Source of the DNA: Hybos culiciformis
Lineage: Eukaryota > Arthropoda > Insecta > Diptera > Hybotidae
Assembly: GCA_964007475.1 (NCBI GenBank)
Contig: OZ023274.1
Location: 35,323,491-35,387,490, forward strand
Reading direction: 5' to 3'
Length of the DNA: 64,000 nt
The notes beneath the pieces are model-generated. The model did no database searches. It worked only from the letters and a program-made list of their open reading frames with translations, and was not told the origin of the DNA. Positions 48,001-56,231 of the stretch are shown one piece after another; the stretch's first letter is position 1; every line of letters begins with the position of its first letter. The position numbers were made by a program, and so were the translations under genes.

Positions 48001-50516
48001 GCCTTAAGCAGATTAAATTGGCGTGAGAATTTTAATCTACCACCTTACTTTCCGAGTCTAGAGGCGAGAAGGTTTACTTAATTTTTACCTTTACTTATAA
48101 TTTATTTTCAGGCTCAATTTCATGTTCTTTTAGATCTTTTAGAGAAGTTATTTTTTAAAAACACAATTTTCACGTAATATTATAGTCAAAATAGCTCTGT
48201 AGCAGTCATTCTAAAAACTGTCAATCCTAATTGCGACTTGTTGGGTTAGAGTGGTACGAGGGATTTATTTATTGCTGCCAGTGTATATTGGGATATTGTA
48301 ATTTTATTATTACTGCCAAAATTTAAAAGAACTTCTTATACATTTTTTATTATGTAAACTATTGTAATCTCTTTATATAGGTCGAAATAAATAAATTAAC
48401 GATTTTTTTTTATTTTGTGGCTATCTTAAACACATAAAAGAAAAAGATAACAATTTGTTGATCATCGCTATACAGGACTTCTAAGTTATGAATAGAATAT
48501 TATACGGAAGTCGAAAAGGAAGCTTCCATAGTAATTAATATTTGATAAATTTTTTATCATTTTTTAACATAAAAATTTCAATTCCTAAATAATTCAACAT
48601 GGGTACATACAAATTTTGAAAACCTTGTAAAAATGGAAGATATTCAGAAATTTTTCCACGATGACAGATCTTGAACTTATTAGTAAAGTGAGTAAAATTG
48701 AGATCGACGCATGGTATTTATTTTCTTAGTACCTTCGAGTTTAAAACCTGAAAATATTTAGTGGACTCACAGCTTCTAAACGTGGGTTACTTTGGATCTA
48801 TGTGATTTTGTGAAAATCGTATTTTGAAATTCCATTTTGATGAAACTCAATGAATGTTCATTCATTCCTAACCCAAGTTCAATACAAATTTCATATATGA
48901 ATATTCAAAAGTAAATTAAAGCAAAACAAAAAATTTCCATAAAAGTTAATTAGAATGAAAAATAATGCCTAAAATAAATTAAGAATCACAAAATTACTAA
49001 TTATATATTTTATAACCGCACATCATTTCTAAAGAGTTTAAAAAAAAAGAGGAAAAGTGACTAAAATACACCAATCAACAAAAAAAAAGCCTGCCGAGAT
49101 GAGAGCCCGCAACCATTCCAATAACTGGTGGGAGCACAGATTCCTGTTCAGATGATCCATAAATAAATTCAAATCAATAAGTGTTAGCCTCACTCATCAT
49201 ATGAAAAAATCGGTTCGTACGAACCACAAATTGTTCTATGGCTATGATGGGGAACATTGAACATTTCAACTCTAGGATACAAAGCGGAAATTAATTTTAC
49301 TTTCAATGTATGAAGTGATGAGAGTGCCCTGAATAAGTTGATTATCAAAAACCAAATCAGCCATATCCCTATATCTTTCCAGTCTTAACGAATTCTGTAA
49401 CTAGCAGAGTTTACTGTTTTTACATTATCTACATCCACGAGCAGCAATATCCCTAGCCCGGCTCGAATTTAGGAGCAAGGGTCGAAGTTAACTTGTGTAT
49501 AACGTGCTGGGCTACCTACACTAGGATCATTAATTACCTTAACCCATCTCTTTATGAAACCTAGCATTGAGTTTGTTTACGTTTGTGTTAAAATGAGGTT
49601 TATTTCTACTGTACTATGTTTTTTTGAACTTCAATTTATTCAACGTTAGTTACTTCCTGGATGGATATTTTTTTTTTCTTTTAAAGTTACCAAATCACTA
49701 GGTGGTATACCTTCTATACTTAAAGAAGTATGGATTTGGTAATGGGGACAGGAAGTTTAGACGGGATTAAAAAGTAGGACAGTTAGTAGGTAATAATTTA
49801 CTCTTCTTAAAGCGGCGCAAGTCGTAAATCAAGCGTCCGCCAGCTGTGGGGAACAATTTTGATGGGAGAGCATTCCACATTCTCGAGGATCGAATTATCT
49901 AAGCTTGACCTAAAAATTTTGTTTTGGAATTGATTGAAGGTATGTATGCATCTAGGTAAAATTTGTTTTTTATATGCCTTACTTACTAACCTAATTTCAT
50001 GGTAGGTACCTGGATGAAAATACTAGGTTTGGTACCCATTTGAAATATTTCCTAATTAAATGCACTTCCTGTTTCTTATTATTGCTGTCGAATAAAAAAC
50101 CCAACACGGCATTTGTAAAAAAACAATACTAACTTTTTTTTATATTAAAAATAAGAATAAAAAAATCTCATTATATTCATCATACTTAGATAGGTAGGTA
50201 TGTATATAAATAAATGATAAAGCTGGTAGGCAAGACAAGACAAAAAAGAATGGAAAAAAATTTGATTTCCTCGAATTTTGGCATTAATTAAGAAAAAAAT
50301 ATATCTTTTTTTTTAAATGAAAAAATTAAAAAAGGATTTAAAATAAAAATAACTTACCTCGTAAATTGGTAATTTATCTGAATTCCATTGTCCAATTCTT
50401 TCAGAACTTTTATCGACAACCACAAATTTTATTTTAGGGCAATTTAAAGCCATTACACTGCAAGTGGGCCCCCCAACATATCCAGCACCAATGCAACAAA
50501 CTTTAGAAATTACCAT
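33032..50516 (-). CDS. sgl: UDP-glucose 6-dehydrogenase (sugarless), eight exons, 479 aa
   Basis: Cytosolic NAD-dependent enzyme that oxidises UDP-glucose to UDP-glucuronate, the precursor for heparan and chondroitin sulfate; loss in flies disrupts Wnt/FGF signalling. Minus-strand exons 50516-50358, 35395-35257, 35044-34683, 34608-34373, 34310-34259, 33898-33740, 33633-33478 and 33208-33032 join in phase to 479 aa, close to 476 in Drosophila. Seen: Rossmann motif [39 protein letters not shown], the catalytic-Cys loop [29 protein letters not shown] and YIFDGRK. The C-terminus ends SWGSIPQL, different from the vertebrate tail. Intron 1 is about 15 kb and full of transposons, while the other introns are under 300 bp. 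The start codon lies 769 bp from the divergent IleRS gene. Confidence 0.97.
33293..33425. repeat. Inverted repeat in UGDH intron 7
   Basis: Two arms of about 50-55 nt are near-perfect reverse complements around CTCTTTTGAGAAAAAA and TTTTTTCTCAAAAGAG, with a short AT-rich loop. It fills about half of the 269-bp intron between exons 7 and 8. It is non-coding and could form a long hairpin in the pre-mRNA. Probably a small foldback MITE. Confidence 0.6.
35396..37136 (-). other. UGDH intron 1, 3' portion without clear elements
   Basis: AT-rich intron DNA. At about 36545-36625 the motif TCCCGAT recurs four to five times after GTTGCCAGATATCCC, probably a decayed repeat. The overlapping frames at 36602-36934 on both strands are not recognised and look like repeat remnants. 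Confidence 0.5.
37137..37599. mobile_element. Twin tRNA-like-ended repeat, copy A
   Basis: 463-bp unit nearly identical to copy B at 39710-40188. Two tRNA-like segments point outward. The left one, on the minus strand, runs from about 37237 to 37160 with A-box TGGCTTAGTGG and B-box GGTTCGAACCC, then a T-run. The right one, on the plus strand, runs from about 37466 to 37540 with A-box TGGCTGAGTGG and B-box-like AGTTCGATCCC, followed by a long T-run after 37551. The centre has a short minisatellite built on GGTTCATGAATACG. Relative to copy B, the left head lacks 7 nt and carries an extra 8 nt, so it is more decayed. Acceptor stems do not pair, so these are tRNA-derived rather than tRNA genes. 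Confidence 0.7.
37793..37931. repeat. Palindromic MITE
   Basis: Two arms of about 46 nt are near-perfect inverted repeats sharing TAACAGTGGCTACAAAT. The outer parts run AAGATTTAAA..CTATGAA on both arms. The loop is about 45 nt. Non-coding; superfamily unassigned. Confidence 0.7.
37997..38170 (-). repeat. Possible retrotransposon 3' fragment with TTA microsatellite
   Basis: A run of TTA repeats at about 37999-38022 abuts a block containing CCAGGGCCCTAACTGC. On the minus strand this reads like a LINE 3' UTR followed by a simple-repeat tail. No coding part remains. It loosely resembles the 3' region of the element at 13831-15066. Confidence 0.3.
38170..39370 (-). other. UGDH intron 1, stretch without clear elements
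   Basis: AT-rich DNA with no recognisable exon, inverted repeat or retrotransposon motif on either strand. The small open frames at 38724-38951 and 39066-39254 have no family features. Confidence 0.5.
39372..39472 (-). mobile_element. Solo tRNA-like segment related to the twin repeat
   Basis: On the minus strand: A-box-like TGGCTTGGTGG at about 39456-39446, a possible seven-base anticodon loop CTATAAG, and B-box GGTTCGATTCC at about 39411-39401, followed by T-runs. It aligns with the left heads of the twin repeats (shared TATGGCTT, GTGAAGGTG, AGGTTCGA). No matching opposite head is seen within 200 bp. Confidence 0.55.
39710..40188. mobile_element. Twin tRNA-like-ended repeat, copy B
   Basis: 479-bp sister of copy A. 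The left head is better preserved: on the minus strand it reads GGCTTAGTGG, then AGTCTGAAGGTGCCAGG, then TTCGAACCC, then a ten-base T-run. The right head (about 40056-40130, plus strand) has TGGCTGAGTGG, a perfect five-base-pair anticodon arm TCGGA-TTACAAT-TCTGA, and AGTTCGATCCC, then a T-run from 40140. The right boundary is adjacent to the next repeat (TTCTAGTTTTGGAACG), so copy A or another genomic copy is needed to fix the end. Confidence 0.7.
40189..40500 (-). repeat. Repeat family R (uninterrupted copy)
   Basis: Starts TTCTAGTTTTGGAACGACAC and ends AATAGTCTCAGTTTGGGAAC. The same two blocks recur at 42221-42560 and, inverted, at 43570-43836. Here the junction corresponding to the hAT-like insertion site at 42588 is uninterrupted (AAGCAGAC at 40380-40387). 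Non-coding; probably a long MITE. Confidence 0.6.
41067..42095. mobile_element. Foldback-type element with tandem-repeat core
   Basis: Left end (41067-41290) is an irregular array of AATCCCGGAAG-type motifs. The right end (41880-42092) is the same array in reverse (CTTCCGGGATTTTG-type motifs). The outermost bases are inverted: TTGGGA..TCTAA.CCCGGA on the left and its complement on the right. The core (41303-41880) holds about eight direct repeats, mostly with an 80-bp period. The last six bases of the 9 bp to the left of TTGGGA (ACTTAC) equal the last six of the 9 bp to the right of TCCCAA. Inverted ends made of tandem subrepeats and a 9-bp duplication are hallmarks of Drosophila foldback (FB) elements. 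No transposase frame is seen; the frames at 40941-41228 and 41768-42248 are repeat artefacts. Confidence 0.7.
41303..41880. repeat. 80-bp tandem repeat array
   Basis: GTTTTAATCCCTGAAGC begins units at about 41445, 41525, 41605, 41685, 41765 and 41845. Two more degenerate or shortened units lie to the left, near 41305 and 41375. Each unit has a small hairpin (CCCTGAAGCCCCGCAGGG), a CGCGAAAAGACTTTGGC segment and GTAGCCATGGGTTAGG. It is GC-rich compared with its flanks. Confidence 0.9.
42221..43836. repeat. Inverted pair of repeat family R
   Basis: The left end reads GCCCGTTCCCAAACTGAGAC and the right end its complement. The start of the family recurs at 42466 within the left half. The arms share the GGAACGACACGATTTTACAG block. 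The right arm is separated from the left by the hAT-like insertion at 42589-43555. Confidence 0.6.
42589..43555. mobile_element. hAT-like nonautonomous element
   Basis: The 16-bp ends are CAGCGGTTTCCAAACT and, from the right, CAGCAGTTTTCAAACT, a hAT-type terminal repeat. Left flank GTCTGCTT and right flank GCTTAGAT share GCTT. The sister repeat at 40380 shows the uninterrupted site (GTCTGCTTAAAT when reverse-complemented). The 967-bp interior is AT-rich with no transposase, so it was probably mobilised in trans. The 8-bp duplication expected for hAT is only partly preserved. Confidence 0.65.
43972..44735 (-). other. UGDH intron 1, stretch without clear elements
   Basis: AT-rich intron with no exon-like frame. 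A fragment near 44088-44115 (GGGTTGCCAATTTTTG) resembles the edge of a decayed repeat. Nothing else is recognisable. Confidence 0.5.
44738..44964 (-). mobile_element. tRNA-derived SINE
   Basis: The minus strand from about 44964 has A-box TGGTGTAGTGG and B-box GGTTCGATTCC in a perfect T-arm (GTGGG/CCCAC). A possible anticodon loop is ATCCTGC, suggesting an Arg-CCT-like ancestor. Only the first three acceptor-stem pairs form, so it is not a working tRNA gene. A non-tRNA body of about 150 bp follows and includes a 3' hairpin (GCCGGT/ACCGGC at 44759-44782). The plus-strand frame at 44877-45074 is an artefact. Confidence 0.6.
45286..45468. mobile_element. Foldback MITE, 183 bp
   Basis: Almost the whole element is one imperfect palindrome. 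The left arm ACATGTTAATAAAATTTGTT recurs inverted on the right as AACAAATTTTCTTAACATGT. The inner arms share CACAAAAACACAT and TATATCACTCG-type blocks around a short CCTAACGG loop. Non-coding. Confidence 0.75.
46177..46517. mobile_element. hAT MITE with 8-bp target duplication
   Basis: Perfect 16-bp terminal inverted repeats CAGCGGTCGGCAAACT, flanked on both sides by GTCTAGGC (46169-46176 and 46518-46525). An 8-bp duplication and CAG-starting ends are diagnostic of hAT. The 341-bp interior contains a short internal duplication (TTTTATATGCAATTGTTGTA) and no coding frame. Confidence 0.92.
46530..47699 (-). other. UGDH intron 1, stretch without clear elements
   Basis: AT-rich intron DNA with no exon-like frame, terminal inverted repeats or retrotransposon motif that I can recognise. 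Confidence 0.5.
47707..48002. mobile_element. Foldback MITE, 296 bp, 7-bp target duplication
   Basis: Arms of roughly 145 nt start with CCAATGAACTTATATA on both sides and share CAAATACGGTA and TTTGACAATTGAAATAGG-type blocks. The flanks are CCTTAAG at 47700-47706 and 48003-48009. The left arm carries an expanded TA microsatellite. The open frame at 47765-47998 is an artefact of the palindrome. Confidence 0.85.
48010..49079 (-). other. UGDH intron 1, stretch without clear elements
   Basis: AT-rich intron sequence with no exon-like frame, clear inverted repeat or retrotransposon signature. Confidence 0.5.
49080..49575 (-). mobile_element. Decayed non-LTR retrotransposon RT fragment
   Basis: The minus strand from about 49565 reads [17 protein letters not shown], the usual start of the RT thumb region in jockey/R1-type LINEs. 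Further on, in another frame, it reads [11 protein letters not shown] and GSYEPI, like the conserved C-terminal segment of these elements. Stops and frame changes lie between. Different family from the 15950 fragment. Non-functional. Confidence 0.55.
49669..49888 (-). mobile_element. CR1/jockey-like LINE 3' fragment, second copy
   Basis: Reverse complement of the last roughly 205 bp of the element in Tsr1 intron 1. Shared landmarks are the [16 protein letters not shown] segment, the GTCCGCCAGCT region, GACAGGAAGTTTAGACGGG and the terminal GTTACCAAATCACTA, followed by a T-run at about 49669-49681 (the poly-A tail on the minus strand). Severely 5'-truncated. Confidence 0.85.
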
Positions 50517-51285
50517 TTTTTTAATATTTTATTTTTATTTTATAAATTTAAAAAAAAAATAAAAATTAAAAAAAAAACTTATCTATCAAATATGAATAAC
50601 TTTTTGTTTGAAAGTTCATAACAAAATGATTTCGATTCGATTTGTGCATCAAACTGTGTTGCCATGTCATGAATTTTCTTATTATGACTTAATGGAATGG
50701 CGAGCGGCGGTACTGTCATAAGGATTTTTTATAGTAATTAAAATAAGGTGAAGAATCAATTATCAAGCACAATAAGGAATAAATCATTTAGTAAGCTCTG
50801 TTTTTAATTAAAACACGAAATTATATGTTCTAATGTGACCTTTTTGAAAATCCATATAACTGAAACACTTTAATATAACATAACGAAATTGCCACAACCC
50901 TATTCGTTTATTTCATTTTTATTCTGTAAAATTAAAACAACAACAAAAAATGCTATCACTTCTTCTTCCAAGAATTTGATCGAATTCACGAAATAATTTT
51001 TTATATTATTTTTGCGCAAACTATTTGAAGAATTATTATGTGTATAAAAAAAACTTCATTTTGTCATTAGACATCAGCTGATTTAATGAAAATATAAACA
51101 ATAACAAAAATATCGTTTGGTTGGTTTCGTTTTGTAAATCTTGTAAATCTACTATTCTAATTTGTAAATTCAAATTCTATAGTTTTGTTTTTTGTTGATT
51201 TTGATTTTGTCTTACGTGCGACTGGTACAGGCCCAATAGCTGACCGAAATCAACCTTCTTGGAAAAATAAATAAAAATATACCTA
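50517..51285. promoter_or_regulatory. Bidirectional promoter region, UGDH and mitochondrial IleRS
   Basis: The 769 bp between the divergent start codons of UGDH (minus) and IleRS (plus) must contain both promoters. No obvious TATA box is placed convincingly for either gene. No transposon was recognised here, unlike in the adjacent UGDH intron, which fits functional constraint. Confidence 0.55.
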
Positions 51286-54200
51286 ATGCTTATAAAATTA
51301 ATTAAAATTAATAAAAAAAATTTACTAAAATTTTATTCAACTAAAGAATTGACATCCAAAAATGTCATTAAATATACAGAAACAATTAATTTGCCGAAAA
51401 CAAAATTTCCCACAAGATTGAAGCAAGAGAAACGTGAAGAAGTCGAGCGAAATCTTTTAGCGGTAAGAAACTTGTAAACCTTTTCAATTTTTAACATTTT
51501 TATTTATCAGCCGCCAAGCGTAATTAATTAATAAAATATTCGAATTTTAGAGCACTTTTGGAAAATTATACGATTATCAAGAAAAACATAATAAAGATCC
51601 AACTTATGTTTTACACGATGGACCACCCTATGCAAATGGAGATTTACACATGGGTCACGCTGTTAATAAGGTAACATATTTACAATACACACGATTATTT
51701 AGTTGTACGTACTGTCCAACAATGTTCCAATTTTTTTTTTTTAAGTTGATTTAATGATTTACTTTCTTAGTGTGCTACCTCTAACATATGTGTAAAAAAC
51801 AATACCTACTTTTACTTAGATATAAAAAAAAATGGTGTAGCGGTAGGATTTATATGAGCTTTAACTTCCGACTTTTTAATTAATTGAAAGAAAATATAGA
51901 CATATTTCCTAAATATAATTTGGGGAAGAAGAAATAAGCACATTACTTAGGTGTTTTTATAGGTTTGTTTCTATTTCCATCTTTAGTTCATAAATGTTAA
52001 AAAAAACTATTTGGCGTAATTAAAGTATTTAAAAACATAATAAAGAAGCTTTGTAAGCTAAAACAAATAAGAAAAATTTGTTATTACTTTCATAATTTTA
52101 TTTTTAGATTCTTAAAGATATTACACTACGTAAGCACGTAATAAATAATCAAAAAATTCACTACGTGCCCGGTTGGGATTGCCATGGACTTCCAATTGAA
52201 CTTAAAGCGATTAAAGAAAATTCCGAAATGAGTCCAATTGAAATTCGAACCAAATGTAAGTTCTTCTTGTTTAAATTTTTGGAGTAAATTTTGTTTTGGA
52301 TAAAACGCATAAAATATTAATCGAATATTTATAATTTTAGCCCGAAAATTTGCATACACTACTTTGGAAATACATTCAAAGGAATTCGAAAGCTGGGGCA
52401 TAATGGCTAATTGGGCGAAAAAAAAAATTTATAATACAGAAGATCCCAATTTTATAGAAAATCAAATAAAAGTGTTTTATAAATTGTTTAGTGAAAAATT
52501 AATTTATCGAGATTTCAAACCAGTTTATTGGTCACCGTCCTCAAAGTAAACTTTTTTATAGAACATTTCTTTATTCAAAAAACAATGTTTCATTTAAAAA
52601 AAAACTAAGCTAGTTTTTTAGTAGAGCTGCGAATTTTATTAAAATTTGGTTGTAAAATATTCGCTAGAACTTAAATAAAATTGTTGTAATATTGAAAGAA
52701 GTTATTTAAATCGAAAAAAGAAGACATCCTATCCCAATAGTTTGTTTTTTGAATAAAAATAATTTTCAGTTTTTTGTTTAAAAAACTTATTTCTTCTGAT
52801 TAAATTTTTAACCAATTTAATTATTTTAAAATGACAAAAATAGAACGGCATTAGCGGAAGCAGAATTAGAATATGATCCAAATTTTATAAGTCCATCAAT
52901 TTATCTAAGAATAAAATTAAAAAATATACCAAAAGAATTGAGAAATTATGAAAATGTTTTCGGAATAATTTGGACAACAACTCCATGGACAATTCCTAGC
53001 AATCAAGGAATTTGTTATAATGAAAATTTCGAATATAGTTTAGTGAAGTTTGATAATTTTAATAATGAATTTTATTTGATTGCAACAGATTTATTAAATC
53101 AATTTGAAAATGTAACAAAATTAAATTTTGAAATAATTGACAAGATTTCTGGTAAACAAATTTAAATACATTTTTAAATTTATTTTTAATTTTTTTTTTT
53201 TTTAGGAATATCTTTCGAAGATTGTGATTATTTCCATCCTATCGATGGTAGTATATTAAAATTTTATTCTGCGGATCATGTAGACAATACGAAAGGAACG
53301 GGCCTAGTTCACACTGCACCAGCGCATGGTCCTGATGATTTTTTGATCAGTTTAAAGCATAATATACCCCTGGTAAAGATAAACATAAATAAAAACTTTA
53401 AAGTATTTCTTAAATTTATATAAAAAATTTAAATTAATTGTAAATTAAACTTAATTATCGATATTACGTCCCGAAAATGATTCCATAGCGAAAAAAGTAC
53501 ATTACTGTTCACTACATTATTGCAATACAATCTAATAAAATTATAATAGTAGTTTCGAATAACCAAAGTAAAGGATTAATCGTATTAATATATTTGAATT
53601 CTTTTCTATACCGTGAATCTTTTAATATCCCGTAACAAAAATTACAGAAAAAAAATAATTTAAAATGCGGTCTAATATTAATTTTAATTATAGTAATATT
53701 TATCATCGAAATCTTTGACAGGGAAATTCAAAATTATTATTTATTTTCCAATTTAGAAATGTTTGATTGATGGCGATGGAAAATATACATCCGAGGCTCC
53801 AGAATTTTTAAAAAATAAATCAGTGATGCCAGATGGAAATGATTTAGTAAAAAATTATTTGAAGAAAGATATTTTGTTTTCTGATAAATTCATTCATTCT
53901 TATCCTATCGACTGGAGAACTAAAGAGCCAGTAATTATTCGTGCCAGTGAACAATGGTTTCTTAACACAAGCGAATTGAAAAATAAAGCAATAGAAGAAA
54001 TTGATAAAATTGTGTTTTATCCAAAAGGTCAATCGGAGATTAATAAGAAAAATTTAACGGGAAAAATTCAAAAGCGACCATTTTGGTGTATATCGAGACA
54101 AAAATGTTGGGGCGTACCAATCCCAGTATTTTATCATAAAAAAACTAAAAATATTATAATTAATGAAACATTAATATGTCATCTAATATTTTTACTTAAA

Positions 54201-56231
54201 ACCCATGGCAATATTGATTTTTGGTGGACCAAAGAAATTAAAGATTTAATACCATCAGGAATTTTGTCTGAATTGAAATTGAATGAAAACGATATAGTAA
54301 AAGGAGAAGATATTTTTGATATTTGGTTTGATTCTGGTTTAACATGGATGAATGCATTAGAAAATGACAAAACAGCCGATCTTTATCTGGAAGGGTATGA
54401 TCAGTTTACTGGGTGGTTTCAATCATCGCTATTGCTTAGCATTGCATACAGAAATTGTTCACCATACAAGTATTATTTCATTTTTATTTTTGTACATTTT
54501 ACAATAATTTAACTCTCTCACTAATTATTTCAAAAAAATTTCTTTAATTCGGTAAACTAAAAATTTTAAAAATTTAATTTAATTTAATCAATGCAAATGT
54601 CTTTTATTTCTCTTTGAGTATTATAAATAATTAGATAAATATAAATATGTAAATAATGGTTGAATGAATAAATAAATAATTTTATTGTTATTATTAAAAA
54701 TCTTACAGATCAATATTTGTTCACGGCTTTGCCGTTGATGAAAATGGACATAAAATGTCGAAATCATTGGGAAATATTGTGGAACCTAAAGATGTTATCA
54801 AAAAATATGGAACAGACGGATTGAGGTAATATTATTTACTTTATGTTTTAAAAATGAATAAAAATTAAAATTATGAAGTATAATATATTTTTGTTTTAGG
54901 TGGTTTGTTGCATCCCATGGAACTCAACATTCATCAATTGTAGTGAATGATAATTTATTACAAAGTTCTGCAGAAATTTTGTCTAAAATACGGAGTACAT
55001 TGCGATATATGAACGGATTTATTGATAATGGAAAAAATGATAGTATTGATTCATCGAATTTTCATTATTTAGACAAATTTTTACTGCATTCGTTGCATAA
55101 TTTTGATAGTGAAATAAAGAATTTATATTCTTCATTTGAATATAATCGTGTCACATCGACTATTCAAAACTTTATTGCAAATCAGATTTCCATTTACTTA
55201 CATTTAATTAAAGATCGATTATATTGTGATGATGGAAATAATTATTTAACAGTGGTTTTTGTACTCCGAAATTGTTATAAAATTTTATGTAAAGCAGTTT
55301 GGCCTATACTTCCATTTATGATAGAAGAAAGTTGGAGCTATTATGGTAAACTAAAACACTTATTATATTTTATTTTATTCTACCATTTTAATTAAAAAAA
55401 AATCCCAATTTCAAATAACTGTTTAGTTATTTTAGAAAAGAAATTTATTGATTCTTACAATCATTATCATTGTTTTCAGTGATGGTAGTTATGATTCAAT
55501 GACACATAATGACAAACATTAACGTTTCTATCGTTGAACAAAATAAAGTTTTCGAAATTTACAGCCATCGTGAAAACTTTGAAAAATAATTTTTAATATT
55601 TCTTAATTAAATATTTTAGGAAAATCATCATTTTATGAAAATAATATTCAATTATCAAATGAATGCTTAAACTCGGAAGCTGTAGAAATTATTGACATGG
55701 TTTTAAATATTAAAAAAAACATAAATCAAAATTATAAAGATATTAATACATGGCTATTAGATTGTTATATTGATTCTGATTCAAAAAATTTAAAAATATT
55801 GAAGGTAGGCAAGCAAGAATTTTCTGGGCGATTGTAAATTAAATATTACAATGAAAATAATTTTGAAAAGTATTGAGATTATTTTATTGCATACTCAATA
55901 TAGGTCTATAACTTCTGTTTGATTGAATTGCTTAATTGATTGTTACTTTATTAAGGATAGTTTTTTAATATAAAACTTATTATTTTTACAGAAAGTTCAA
56001 CATAGAATTGGTTGTAAAATTTCTGACAGTGAATTATGTTATTTATTACAAGTAGCCAGTGTCACTTTAAATTTAGAAAATTCTTGTAATATTATCGAAA
56101 TATCTTGTAAGCATAGTGATAATGTTAATTTATGTCCAAGGTGTCGCCGATATTCAATCAATGATTCTGAAAATGTTTGTCAAAGATGCAATATTGTATT
56201 GAAAAGTAAAAATATTTCAACTGTAAAATAA
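51286..56231 (+). CDS. IleRS-m: Mitochondrial isoleucyl-tRNA synthetase, 11 exons, 941 aa
   Basis: Class I aminoacyl-tRNA synthetase charging mitochondrial tRNA-Ile. Exons 51286-51462, 51551-51670, 52108-52255, 52341-52545, 52844-53151, 53206-53372, 53757-54469, 54709-54825, 54900-55345, 55620-55804 and 55992-56231 join in phase to 941 aa. The N-terminus ([18 protein letters not shown]) is basic and amphipathic, like a mitochondrial presequence. Seen: the HIGH box as [15 protein letters not shown], the editing-domain strings [13 protein letters not shown] and [23 protein letters not shown], the KMSKS loop and an anticodon-binding domain. A C-terminal zinc site, CPRC...CQRC, is typical of bacterial and mitochondrial IleRS and absent from the cytosolic enzyme. 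Introns are short, none over 450 bp. Confidence 0.96.
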
